Source of the DNA: Antitrichia curtipendula | Taxonomy: Eukaryota; Streptophyta; Bryopsida; Hypnales; Leucodontaceae | NCBI GenBank assembly: GCA_951230915.1 | Contig: OX579633.1 | Coordinates: 20,680,574-20,744,573, forward strand | DNA: 64,000 nt | Direction: 5' to 3' | Shown: positions 22,569 to 35,000 of the stretch, piece after piece | Position numbering within the stretch: position 1 is the stretch's first letter | How the letters are laid out: each line of letters opens with the position of its first letter | Position numbers and translations under genes: made by a program | Notes under the pieces: model-generated | What the model saw: the letters and a program-made list of their open reading frames with translations, nothing else | The model's database searches: none | Told to the model about the DNA's origin: nothing

Positions 22569-23852
22569 ACAAACGCCACTCTCTCTGAATTGCCCTCTTC
22601 TCACCATTGCCGTTTCTTGACAGATTTTTTTATTCTCCGCATTGCACGTTCGCATGGATTGTTTGCCCATCCTTGTGTTTGCAGAGTCACTTCCAGTCCA
22701 ATCGAATTCCAGTCAGTCCAATCAAACCATCCTGTCACTTTCTTACTGTTCCATCTTTTTAAGCGGTTTTGTCGACTTGACGCACTAAAATTCTTCACCA
22801 ATCCATTACTGGGTTTCACATCCCTTATTAGTGCAAATTCAGCGGATCATCTGGCGTCCTTCTGATGATATGAGAGCTACTGAGCTGGTGGACAATTCAG
22901 AAAATCTTGCATGGCAAATTGTGGGTTTCTCAAGTGCTCCAAAGTCCACATTTTGGATGATGAACATGGAGCTTTACCGAAAAAGTATATGTAGATATGT
23001 GCAAAAGTTCAAGAAGGGATTTAGAAAAGTTTTAAAGGGTTAAATCAACAGTTGAATATGGCCTTATTTTCAACTTTATGATTGGAGGTTTATTCCTTGT
23101 GTTGTAAATAATATACACTTGAATCAGTTGAATTTACACTCTAAGTTTCACACAATTTATGTAGACTCTTGATGGGAAGTTCTTTTGATTTATATTCTTT
23201 GTGTGATACTAATTTAATGAAGTTGCACTATTTTAAATTTATGCAACTTGAAATACTAATTTTCATTAAATAAATATTTTATAGTAACATTATTTTGTAG
23301 GTGATACAAATTTTGTATCCTTAGTAATAGGATAAATCAATGTAGGGATTATGCAATGATTGAATCCAATCCTAACATTTTCAATAGAAAACTTACCATT
23401 TTCAAAGCAGAACCTTTTATTGCTCATAATGATATTTCATTTTCTTGCAACATATATCTTTTGAGTTCCTAGATTTTTTCCATTCTCTACTAGTCATTCA
23501 AAGGTGGATTGACACATTGAAATGGCATTATGGACAAAGAACTTGTAAAAGATAAACAATTGTATTTACATGTTTTGTTTAAGAATAGCTACTCCATAGA
23601 TGAGGTCAAATAATTCTAAAAATACATGCCAACATTTCAAAATTAAATGTTGAAAATAATTTTTTTGTTTGGTTACAAACAATCTTAAAAAATATTCACA
23701 AAATTTGTCATTAATTTGTCTAATTGCTAAACTACAATTTGTTGATTGTCATTCAATTCCTAGACTCTACATACAAACCAGGATACAAACTTCTCCAAAT
23801 TGCCTTCATGAATAGTAGAAAAGTTATATTTTATTGAATACAATGTATAACC
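22569..23852. other. SWC5 3' flank and AT-rich intergenic DNA
   Basis: The first several hundred bases after the SWC5 stop (to about 23100) are probably its 3' untranslated region. The small frames seen there look like chance. The rest is AT-rich without recognisable content. Confidence 0.5.
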
Positions 23853-23856
23853 TTAA

Positions 23857-24609
23857 CCCCTAACTACCTAAGCAACCATATTTGGTTGATTGAAAATTTC
23901 AACTCACTTGCGTGTAGGCTATTAAATTCCTTTCATTGTTCTAAATGTTTTTACATGCCAAATATTGAAGGTTTTCACTGAGAAAAATAAATATTTGAAT
24001 TTTGAGAGGTTTTCAATGGCATATATGTACCATTAATGGAAGAGTAAAGTTTGCCAATTTTACTTGATTTGAGATCTAAATATTAAACTTATTCATTTTC
24101 TTTGGAAATGATCCTAGTGAAAAGAATAAAGTGTTTTCATGATTTTGACCGTTAAAATTTAAACATGCAAGTGTTGATATGGAGTTAAAATGTGTTTTCT
24201 ACGTATTAAAAAAAATACATTTCAACAATTGCGAGGTGGATTGTGTAATGAGTTTAATAGCAACTCTTCATTTGAACTTAAGGTTTTGAAAAGTGCATTT
24301 TAGAGTGTTGACGCAATTTCTAGTTGTTTATGTCACCTCCAATCTCTAAAAACTCTTACATGCAAATTTTTTAAACATTGTGAAGAAGGGCAACATACTA
24401 AAAATAGGATACACACATTTTTTTTGTTATAATCTCACAACTCCTATGCAATTTCACACTCAAAACTAGTTTGCTCACAAGTAAGCAAGTTCTTTAAGCA
24501 TCTATATAGTTAGATTTTGAAAAAAAATTGCGTCATTGGGAATAACTATAAGCCTATGTTCTTTTTTCTATAGAAAAAACACACTTAGAAAGACTTGGGC
24601 ACTTAGGGG
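23857..24609. mobile_element. Shorter TTAA-flanked element related to the 0.9-kb family
   Basis: TTAA occurs at 23853-23856 and 24610-24613. The left end is CCCCTAACTACCTAAG. The right end, read inverted, is CCCCTAAGTGCCCAAG, so the termini match at 13 of 16 positions. The 753-bp interior is AT-rich and noncoding and does not obviously match the other copies. It shares the target site and end type but is probably a separate subfamily. Confidence 0.55.
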
Positions 24610-24613
24610 TTAA

Positions 24614-25734
24614 GCAAAAAATTTCACCCCTATTCAACAAAATTTAATTATGTACCTTTGTCAAACTCCTATGGCTAGCATGATCTTGGCATGATTTTCT
24701 AGCCATCTTTTTTTATATTCTCTCTATCATTCAAATAGTCATATAAGAGTACGCAAGATTACATAAGTCATATGACAATGTTCAATAATGTTGTGAATTC
24801 TTAAGTGGTCATTCTCAGTTGGCTCATGATCATTACCAACACTCTATGAAAAACAATTGATTTTAACTCTTAAAAGTCAAAACTTGAATTTTCATATAAT
24901 TTTTTATTTCAAATATATTCAAGGTTAACTAAAAAAATACAGCTACAATAATCTACATTTTATTCCATTTGAATTTATAATTTTTGTAACACTTTGAAGG
25001 TAGCATCTTGAAAGCTCAAATACACCACTTTTGAACTTTTTCTATCAAATATCTCTTGGTTCGGGCTCAAGAACTACATCAATTATACTATGACGTTTGT
25101 CACTATTATTTCTATTTTTCTTTAAAGTTCCATATTATTTAAAGCACTTTTTTTAATTATTTTAATTTTTGAAAAAAAGTATTTAAAAAATTGTATAAAA
25201 TTCAATTTGATGTTTTTAATTATAAAAATTTGAAAATAAAATATAAAGATTTTTAAAATGTGTATTCTAATATAGAAATTTAATAAAGTTTGGCCAACCC
25301 TAGATATGAAATGTTCTTTAAGGGTTAATGGTCCAAAGAACTTTAATAAGACCAATTTGGAAAAGATTACAATTTTTTTTGAATAAAAAATGTATATAAT
25401 TCATTAATGCATAATATTATTCTTCATATGTAATTGAAATGAAAGGATCTTGTAGTGGACACAAGATTTGTACAAGTGTAGTTTTACCTATAAATAAGAT
25501 ACTACATTGTCTAGTTTTTTATTTTATATTTATCATTAATTCTTCTTTTTTACTTTGTTCATTATTTCAAGTATAAATAATTCTATTGTGTTGTAGTATT
25601 TCATCTTCTATATTTTAGAACACTTTAACTTACAAATTTGATACGTCTCAATTTTGCTCTTTTCCACCATTTATTTAGTATTCTCTTCTCAATATTAAGT
25701 ATTTGGTTTTTATTATTATTGGTTACTTCTTCTA
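24614..25734. other. AT-rich intergenic DNA, no gene seen
   Basis: Very AT-rich sequence. An AAGGGTTAA end-like motif occurs near 25320, but no matching partner was found. Confidence 0.5.
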
Positions 25735-26579
25735 ATGGAAAAATCTGAATATAAGGATTTTTTGGAGATGGGTCCCCAACTTACTATGTTACAGTCACTA
25801 TGGAGAGGTTTTAAGAAGGGGTCCCAATAAACTTGTCTATAGGGATTTTGATGGAAACGTAGGAATTGAGGTAGAGTGGCACCAATTTTGTGTAGATAGT
25901 ATGTCAAGTTTATTTGAATTAGATCAAATGAAAGTTGAGTTGGACACGCTACAAACTTTATGTCACAAAAATGTTGTTGGATGCAAACATTTTTGGACAG
26001 ATCGAGACATCAAGAACATATACATTATTATTGAGGCCTTTCCATCTGGATCTTTAAAAGATTATTGCAAGTTTCATGCTAAGTATGTAACAATTAGTGC
26101 GGTGAAAATATGGGCACGCCAAATTCTTGATGGATTGGTCTATCTTCACACTCAAAGTCCACTAATAATTCACCGTAATTTCAAATGTGATCATATTTTC
26201 ATCAATGGAAACACTAGAGAAGTGAAAATTGGAAATATGGGCTTTTCTACTACCATGCAAGATGAAAAACCAGATAAATTTGTTGGAGCACTAGAATTTA
26301 TTGCACCTGAAATGTTTCTAGGAAGCTACAATGAAAAAATAGATGTATACACATCTGGCATGTGTATTTTTGAGATGGCTACAGGAGAATATCCTTACAA
26401 GGAATGCAAAAACTCTAGATGAAGTTTGTATGGAAGTCTTAGCAAGCAAAGAATTGAAAGCACTAAAAAATATAAAAGACTTAGAAGTACAATCTTTTAT
26501 TAGAAAATGCTTAACTCAAAATCCACTACAACGACCTAGTGCAACAAACTTGCTTCAAGATCCATTTTTAAATATTTAG
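25735..26579 (+). pseudogene. Broken, intronless WNK-type protein kinase copy
   Basis: The translated segments follow a WNK kinase domain from the beginning to about subdomain XI. YGEVLRRGPNKLVYRDFDG leads to EVEWHQ, WARQILDGLVYLHTQ, IHRNFKCDHIFINGN, VKIGNMGFST, FIAPEMF, IDVYTSGMCIFEMATGEYPY and finally RKCLTQNPLQRPSA with a stop at 26577. Three frames are needed. One shift lies at about 25780-25800, before the open stretch, and another at about 26405-26415. The catalytic HRD aspartate is Asn (26177-26179) and the DFG-position aspartate is also Asn (26234-26236), so the fold could not phosphorylate normally. Plant WNK genes have several introns within the kinase domain and none is present here, which suggests a retrocopy or an old fragment. 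The C-terminal regulatory region is missing. Confidence 0.87.
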
Positions 26580-28920
26580 TATTATTCATTAAAAAAAGAC
26601 TAAGGTTAAAATATTATATCTATGATATAAAATAAGAGAATGATTTTATATTTCTTATTTTAAATATTACATCAATTTTAAAATCCCAGAAGAATATTTC
26701 AATGCAAATGAAATGTTGACTATCCAAAGAAAAGAGGGAAGGAGGTTCCTCCAATTGATTGCCCCTCTCATGTTCAAAAAAATTCTATCAAAAAATATTC
26801 CAGGATTTACATCGGGTGGATCCAAATAAGATATGGATATAGGTCCAAATGTAGATATGAATACATTTATACTATATGCTTATGTATGAATGTATGTACA
26901 AATATAAATGAGAATATGCCAATACAAATATGAATCCTATTGAAAAGATAATTTTCATCCAAATTCATATGTAACTTTGTTAATGCATTGTCTAACTATT
27001 TGAATTAAGCTCAAGCCATATTGATTATTTCTAATTAAATGAGGGATGATGTCTTAAAAATTAGATTTTCTATGTATTGTATTTTAGCACTTTGACTTTT
27101 TGTTCAAAAATTAGATTGACATGAAAAATGACATTTTTGCTTTTGTTTAAAACTTTTAAAACCAAAGCCTCCTAAATCTCACTTATACACCACTTTCAAA
27201 TTTTTTTTAAGCTTCTTAAAAATGAACATTTTATTGGGATTTGAAGTTAAAAGTCAATGATTATGTTTATATTGATGCTTTAAACATTGGACACAAAAAG
27301 TTGGTTTGCTATGATGTACACTACCATAACACATACCTATGGTGAAACTTTTAGATTCTCAAATTTTTGGTGCAAGTAATAATATAGTTGATATTACTTT
27401 TTGTCATTTTTTCTTCCAAAAATTTATAATAATTTAAAAAATTTCAAAAGAATCTGAAAATTGTAATTACTTATTGAAGATATGTGAATTCATCTTGGAA
27501 AAAAATAAGCCATTCATTTTCCATGGCAATATGGAGTATACAAAGTAAAGAATCTCTTCATTTGATCGCATAGGCATAGGCATAGCATGGTCTTAGGTTC
27601 CGGAGTTTCAAGGTTAACCTTGGAAGGACTACAATACCTCAAAGTGGCTTTTGAATGATTTTGAATGAATGATAGAAGATGTTATTTGAAATGCTGGACC
27701 TATAACCATAGAGTTGGAGTTGAAATTCCATCACTCTATATACTTCCATTTAGCAACTACATAGTAATGAAAATTTTTATTTTTATTTTTATAGATGAAA
27801 TTACAACTCTTCTTTACTTCACAAAAGAAGTTATATTCTTTGGGAAAAATTGATTGTTTTAAAGAATTTTTGGAGAAAAAATGAAGAAAAATCATATCAA
27901 ATAGAAAATATCTCAAAAAATTTGAAATTTTCACCTTAATTGTTTATTATAGTGAAGAACTTAATAGTGTAAACTCAATTTCCGTGCCATTCTACAATAA
28001 GAATTTAATAGGCACTAAAATACACCCAACGTTCAAAATGCAATAAAAAATAAAATTCTAAGAATTTAAAAAAAAATTCAAATTGGATAGAAACTAAAGT
28101 ATATGATCTTCATTTCATGAGTTGAGCTCAAACTCAAAAATTATCATTTTTATGAAGAAATTCCATATTTAAAGTCAAAAAGCAACTTTTCCAAGTACAC
28201 TAAAATAGCATATTTTGTGATCCTATTTTTTTACTAACTTCTCATTTCTATAAAGATAAACATTGGCAAGACTGCAAACTCAATTGCATGCTCTTCGTAA
28301 CCCAACATGAAAGGTCAACAAGAAAAACATGGATGAAAAATGCTTCTAAACTCTCTCTAGCTCATTTGATTGTCATCTAAATACCATGAAATGGTACAAA
28401 ATGTTACAAGGTTAAGCTACAATTTTTCTTCTTCTTTGTGCATTTCCAGTACATGGTGGTAGAAATTCCCTCATTGAGGTATTGATGACTTTTTTGTAGA
28501 AAAAGAAGCTAAAATAACAAATCGCAATAGATGCTTTTTTTAGTGCATTTTGGCAATTCCTACCACCTTGCTTTTGATCTAAATTTTAGGCATGAAAATT
28601 ATCTTTTTTGAATTTGAATTCAACTAATGAAATGAAGCTTACTTGGCCAAGTTTCTACTTCATCTTGAAATTTTAAAAAATTCTAAAAATTCAACATTTT
28701 ATTACAATTTGAACATTGGGTCTATAACCACAATCTGCTGATTTGCTAAATTTAGAATGACACGGAGCTGTAGTTCACAACATGATGTTCTACACTAGAT
28801 TATATGCCAATGCTGAAAATTTAAGATATTTTGAGCATATTCTGTACGGAGTATTTGCGAAGCAATGAATTTTTTAGGTTCTTTCCATGACCATAGGGTC
28901 CGTCCTTCAAGGGTTAATCA
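26580..28920. other. AT-rich intergenic DNA with a possible TTAA-flanked element
   Basis: No gene was seen. A candidate element spans 27618-28913 with TTAA at both edges. Its left end is CCTTGGAAGGAC and its right end inverted is CCCTTGAAGGAC. The interior is noncoding and not similar to the better-supported copies, so this boundary call is weak. GGCATAGGCATAGCATGG at about 27571-27588 is a small direct repeat. Confidence 0.4.
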
Positions 28921-28926
28921 TGCTGT

Positions 28927-31493
28927 TTACAGATCGATGTACAAGCGAACGAGCTGAATAGTCTCGAATGAAAGGTTGACTCTCCAATCTTTTTGTTTCC
29001 TGGTCAGTCCTCGACCTTTCCCAGCTAAATCTCTATTTAAACGAACGTCCGCGAGCTTCCATTTCGCAGATCCACCCTGCATGTCGACCGACTCCAGCTC
29101 CAATACACCGTCCATCTCCGGTGATTCTGCTCCGCTGTCACCTGAGCTCTCAATGTAACTCACGTACATGGGCAGATCTTTGAATCGCTCCAAGTCTTGG
29201 GGAAGTCGCACTACACGCTCCGCTCCAGGTGATGAAACCTAAAAATTTGAACAAGCCTTCATGAATTCAAACATCCTGTGACGACTCTTCCAATGTGCTA
29301 GATATAACACAAACGAAGGAGTACCGGTGACTGTAAGTTTGAAGAAGTGTCGAACAATGAAAAAACTTCCTTAACTCTCTATCGTCAACCCTCCTCAACA
29401 AGTGTTTTCGGCCAATTTTGACACATCGTAGCAGTTAAAGTTGTTCATCGGAATTGCCCACACAATGTCTCGAAAGAAAGCCGTTATCGTGGACTAGAAC
29501 TTTGCAGTTCAACAACAGCACAAAAAATCTCTACATTAGTAACTCTATGACCTGGATTTGGCCAAGAAGCCTTGGGTGGAAGTTAGAGGGTTAAGGTTTC
29601 TAAGGAGATGAAACCTAAAGATTGAACAATACTTCGTGAATTCAAACATCCGTGAAACAGCTTCCAATGTGCGAGATATAACACAAACAAAGCAGCACTA
29701 ATGAATAAAAGTTTGAAGAAGCGTCGAACGATCAAAATATTTCCCAAAGGAAGAAACCTCCATTGAGTTGGAAATGCATTACCTCCAAAGCCAAATCGTC
29801 CGGGATAGTTTTTGCTTCTCCTGCTTTGTCCAAGAGTTTTGAATATGATGAAGAGAATTTCTGAATCTCATCCATTGATGGAGAACCGTACCTGCAACAA
29901 TTAAACCCAGTTGCTTTACCGAGATCTTCCAACTGCGAAAGAACGGAATGTGCAAAAGCAAAGTATATACACACATAGGTTTGTTCTTACGTACACGCGT
30001 GCAAGAAACGAGTCCGTGTTGAAACAAAACCTTGGTCTGTTTTCCTAGTATCACATATCGGTACTCAAATGCAATTTAATATCAAATTTCAAAATACAAG
30101 TATATAACATACTTGTCAGATAACTTGTCCACTCGGATACGAATGATGCCAGAGTCTTTGGATACTTTGAAAGCAAAGATTTCAAGGGCACCGTTAAATT
30201 CAGCCACCACCTTTTCCGCTAACTCAAGCGCTGACTTTGCCCATGGAGCGTCTCCAAGAACTATACCGCCTCCATCTCCTCCATCGTTTAGCTGAAGAGG
30301 GAGAAAATTAAGGAAAAAATTCCACGATCAAGCATCTAAACTTGAGATATAACAGTAATGTCAAATAGAGTAGAAAGAATAATAAGTGGGAAGAGGGTCA
30401 ACAGATGTCATGCGGAATGTGGAAGATTTGAAAGCATCTTCTTTGTTACCCGAAATCTCGTGGAACGAAACCCTCACAAATTCTAAGAAACGTACCTCAG
30501 CTTCCGGCTCAAAATCGTCTTCCCAGAAATCATCATCATCCAGGTGTTCCTCTAATTCTGCGGCGAAAACATCCTCTATAACTGCATCCGAACAAGCAAC
30601 CGAAATTAGCTGCTTGAATACCAGCGCAACGTGAGAAATAACTGCAGATACGAATAAGAGTTCCCTCGTACACATCTGCATACCTGCTCCGTACAAGAGA
30701 ATTCCTTAAATGGAAGGAGGAACTTACCACTTGCAGATTCAGGGTCCGATTCCGGGAGCTCACCCTCAGATTCACTGAGCTTGCTCTTGCTCTTCAGCTT
30801 CTTCTTTCCTTTCGCTTCAGGTTGTAAGGTCGTTTCCGGGATCTCCTCCGCAATGCTTGCACCATTTAGCACCATTCCAGAATCAGTCTCAATTTCTTCC
30901 TGCTTTAGATTGGTCTTCGATTTCTTTCTTTTCTCCTTCTTCAATTTGGTTACCAGCTCAGCGTCCGGACCGTCATCACTGTGCACACTGGCCACGCTAT
31001 CATCCATCGCTGCTACGGCATCGCCATTCTCCGGTAGAACTTTTCCTTTCTTTTTCTTCTTCGTCTTCTTCCCATCGAATTTTTCAATTTCACCTTCCCC
31101 CACGCCATCCTCTCCTCTGTCCTCTACCAACAAGACGACCGTCTCGGGTTCTCGTTCCTCTACCAACACATCTTTCTCAGATTTTTTACCTTTCTTGCTA
31201 GCAATTTGACTATACAGACGCCTCTGGCAGTTTCCTAAGCCGCCAGGCACCCCAAACCCGCCATAGATAGTGCTCGGAGACTCCCGAAGAGAGCTCACAC
31301 ACAATCTCTCAACATCAGAAGCTCCTGACCGCACCTCAGCAAAAGAATCCCGGCTTCCTGCTTGCTCTCCAAACCGAACGCCGGGAACGAATGCAAATGC
31401 GGACGTGCATACTCGTTGCGGCGATGCAACGTATGACGGCGCTGTCCAACACGAGCAACTCGGACCAAAGGAGAAGAATCTGAGTGTTCTCAT
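28927..31493 (-). CDS. Organellar RimP-like (UPF0090) ribosome maturation protein
   Basis: Five exons join in frame into 483 codons plus stop: 31493-30728, 30581-30496, 30291-30113, 29891-29783 and 29238-28927. Donors are GTAAGT, GTACGT, GTATGT and GTAATG, and all acceptors end in CAG or TAG. Residues 1-95 are Arg/Ser-rich and lack acids at the start. RRLYS at 91-95 fits a mitochondrial R-x-Y/S cleavage site, so mitochondrial import is likely and plastid import possible. Residues 96-285 form a Lys/Glu-rich linker with a DDDDFWEDD acidic patch. From about 286 the RimP N domain follows (RIRVDK; then GSPSMDEIQKFS). The family signature LEVSSPGAERVV straddles the exon 4/5 junction at residues 379-390, and the C-terminal domain ends VRLYIDL. 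Bacterial RimP assists 30S subunit maturation. The role here is inferred from the family. The linker is unusually long next to the bacterial protein (about 150 residues). Confidence 0.9.
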
Positions 31494-31943
31494 AATCAAG
31501 AGCTCCGCAATCCTGAGGAATGCAAACCGAAAGACAAACCTTAAACCCTAAGCTAAATAATCCTTGCTGCTAGTTCCTGTCCTACGAACTTCCTCTCTGG
31601 AACAAAATTCCTCAAAAACGTCAGAAACCTCCCGCACTTATCAACAAACGTCAGAAAAGAATGCAATAACACGAAGACAGACAAGAAAAGAAAAGCTCTG
31701 TTCTAGTCACGCCCATGCTCTTGAAGTATATTCAAAGGTCGCGAAGGTTTCCCCGTCCGTCCACTTTCTGTCCATGTTGTCTGAAACCTGATTCTGATCT
31801 CTCCGTCCGTCCCCTATCCGTCCATTTCTCTTTGCTCGGTCCCTGTTTCCTCAGCCCGTTAACTCTCCGTCCGTCCACTATCCGTCCACCTCCATCCAAG
31901 CTACTGAATCTCCGTCTGAGCTGAAAGTAAGAAACCCTTACTG
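31494..31943. promoter_or_regulatory. Promoter/leader region of the RimP-like gene, possibly bidirectional
   Basis: The sequence upstream of the RimP-like start is GC-richer than the window average. It carries three copies of a CTCCGTCCGTCC-type block between about 31750 and 31890, each followed by CTATCCGTCC or similar. A GC-rich tract continues on the plus-strand side, so the interval could serve transcripts in both directions. No TATA box is obvious. Confidence 0.4.
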
Positions 31944-34900
31944 ATGCCCGACGACGACAGGGACCACCCGTATACCCGGCGAGGCACCAAGATTAGGGCA
32001 TGTCAGTTCCTCCCTTTGTCGTTTCTTTTTCTTATGTGGAGTATTTCATTGCGGGGCGACGTCCCCATGCATGCACCGAAGTGGAGTCTTGGATATAAAT
32101 TAACCTAATCGATTCTTTTCTGAACATTTTCTTTCACCACTTTGATTGAGCACTGGAGATGGCGAATTTTGAGGAATTCTTGATGAGTCTGCGCTTGTTT
32201 GACGAGCAGACGAGGTTTCTCTTGCAGTGTGAGAGTCGATCAATTCACGAGGCTGCGAAGGATAGAATGTGAAGGTCGGGGCTGATGAATTCGACGAGTT
32301 CGGGTTTCGGCACCGCTATGGCAGCGATGGAGGAAGATGTGTTTTTGTACTATACAATTGATTCCGCTCGGAGAGTCGAAATTCGAGGACGGAGCTTCAC
32401 CAAGGTTAGTTGCCCTCGCCTGAAGGAGCTGTGGTCGTATTTGTAGGTGAAGAAAGTGTGTGTGTGGGTGCCACTAGTTCGGTAATGTATGGCAGCAGTC
32501 GGATTCTAAAGCTGTCATTTGTAACATACAGAGATCGTGGATTTTTGCGTTTTTATTGCCCCGATTAAGAGCAAGAGATACGAGCAGTAGCAGTGGAGCG
32601 CGTGAGCGAGGTAGTGAAGTTCATCTGGCCTGTATGTCAGGTTTTGCAGCCATGTCGAGGTAGCAGGTTCCAGCAGTAGAGGTATTGAAGTCTGTTTTCC
32701 ATGTGAATAATTTGGCAGCCACAGCTAGTAGCTGCAAAGGATATTAAAGGATTGCAAATCGAATTTTCCAGTGAGAGTTGATGTGAGAGTCTCTATGCAA
32801 CGGGGGGAGGGGTTTTGGGGATAGGTGGTAGTGGGCAGCAGATACTGAAAATTTTGGTGGCACAAGTGAAGTGGTTTCGGCTAATTTGCGACTGGTCTAG
32901 TGATGTTGACATACGTCCCTCCAGATTTGCTCCTGTGCTGTGAAGGCTGGTGGCAGTTACTATTCCCCCCAAAAAATCGCTGGGCACACCTCTGGGCAGA
33001 GGACCTGCCGTGTTTTGGGGGGCTTGATTTTGAGGTTCTGAGAGAAAACCGACAGAGACGTTGTTTGAGACGGGACGTATCGTCCTGCTTGTATGTGTAC
33101 AATCTTATGAAGTTGTGAATTCTCTTTTCCACTTGCTGGTGATAGGTGGTGATTTGGGAATTAGGGTGACGAGCCATTCAGGACGGATTGAAAGCTTTGG
33201 CAACAGCGTTGACAAGGGGGAAAGCATCCTGGTGGCTGGAAACAGTTGTTTTTTCGGTATACGGATGAAGACTTCGTCTGAGCTCATGATATTATCTGTT
33301 AGCACCAGGTGCGTATGTCTTCAAGCTGCTGATACTGCTGCTGCTGAGATAGGATGCATGGATTGACATCGACCAAACGTAATGGCATGGAGCTTGATTT
33401 GTGCTGATGTGTTGGGAATGGTTGGGTCAGGTGATTGGAAAAGCGAGAGTGCCGATAATCAAGTTTCTGGAGACCATGAGTAATATTCAATTCGACATCA
33501 AGTATGTGCGGGTTACATTCATCCCGTGCGATAAAGGAGATTTAGGGTGACAGAGAGGATGTCTTATCTCACAAGCCTTTCGGCTGAAATTTATTCAATT
33601 TTTGCAATGTTGTTATTCTTCTTGTTTGACGTTGTCCTCTGCGTCTATCCTTGTCTTGTAGAGCCCATCCGGCTCTCATTGTTCAAATTATGAACTGTCC
33701 GAAGAAATCTTTCTTTGTTTAGGTGCCCACCTTTTAAATATTCAAGAGAAGCTAGAGTGATCGAGGAAGGGCCAAAAAGTTACCATAGTTATCTGTAGCT
33801 AGATTTATTCAATGAGAAGTTTATGAAGTGCGTATGGGGTCGTCTATTGGCACTGGTTTAGATGGGGTTTTCCACGGAAAAGCCTGATGATTTGAGGGCA
33901 TGATCTGATTCAACCTTGTCCGACAGAGAGCATCAAATGTTGACGTGTGGCATGTGACATAGATTTGTGCGCGGAGCAGTTTTGATGTTGCTAATGGACC
34001 TGAGGCTGCAGCCTTCATCATGGTACTTGCTGCATTGACTTCATCATGGTACTTGCTACATTGACCAGTCTTCGGGGAAGGTTGAGGTGCTTGGGGACAA
34101 AGTGATGGAACCAGACTCTTGTCTGGTCGAGTTGAACTAGTTGTCTTGCGATGACCCGGTTTCCGGTTGCTTTCTAACTCTTGGAGTGGGATTTATGTTG
34201 CATGGTGTGCAATGGAGGCGATACCACCATTGAGGCCTTTGTGTTTAGTGCTGAAAATATTTTTACAGCAACGAGAGCTGAATAAGATAATGTTGGTGTC
34301 TTTGGAATGGTTCCCGGGCTTTTGAGAAATTAGTTCATTACTTTCTGGTTTGGCACATCATATGATTGGATTGAAGGGTTTATGGAGTTGTAAGCTTGTT
34401 TCGGACGTCACGGCATGTGGGGAACTAAGTCGTAGAAGTTGCTGGATATTTTGCAGCATTATCAGGATGGAATCGGATCGCATGCTCTGCTTGTGATGAT
34501 TCTCACGCATCTGCAGCTAGGTTTGTTTATGTCGGACCACGCTCTTGTGCTAGACCCACCCTTTGCTGCATTTGCAGACTGGTCTATGAGGGGAGATTCG
34601 GTGGTCTCTCGTGTGATATACATCTGCGTTGGTTGATGGGGAAGTTGTGAGAAGGGGAAGATTGAGACGTGTGTGGAATCCTGTTGGGAAGAGAGTCAGT
34701 TCATGGTGTGTGAGCGAGTCGTGAATCCGTGTCTGGGCTGACTCCCTGTGGTGTTTCAGATGCACCCAAGCAAGCGGCGTACGTGCTGGCCGGAGTGGTC
34801 AGGTTCCTCCTCTGGAAACAAACCTGGGCATTTCGCTGGTAAGATCTCATCGTTTATGGATCATGCAAATGAAGAGTATCGAAGTACTTTTCTTGCCATT

Positions 34901-35000
34901 GTTTCACTGGCGAAGCTGATTTGGTCCCGTTAACAGCAGTTACTAGAACTCGGTTGAGTAGAGGTGTGACTGCTACTCTGAAGTGTCCTAGTAGTGCGTG
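31944..35000 (+). other. GC-richer tract without a convincing gene; possible transcript
   Basis: This 3-kb stretch is compositionally like the genes rather than the AT-rich spacers. ATG 31944 opens MPDDDRDHPYTRRGTK, and ATG 32160 opens MANFEEFLMSLRLFDEQTRF, which stops after 38 codons. A later open stretch ends AMEEDVFLYYTIDSARRVEI just before GTTAG at 32405, a possible donor. A short exon-like segment bounded by TTTCAG and GTAAGA lies at 34759-34838. I could not assemble a single frame and recognise no family. It could be a decayed gene, a long noncoding transcript or a gene with small exons. At 34013-34065 a 26-base sequence is tandemly duplicated. Confidence 0.35.

Noticed and set aside
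30781..31209. 142-codon plus-strand frame, Ser/Phe-rich
   Set aside because: It is the antisense shadow of the Lys/Glu-rich exon 1 of the RimP-like gene.
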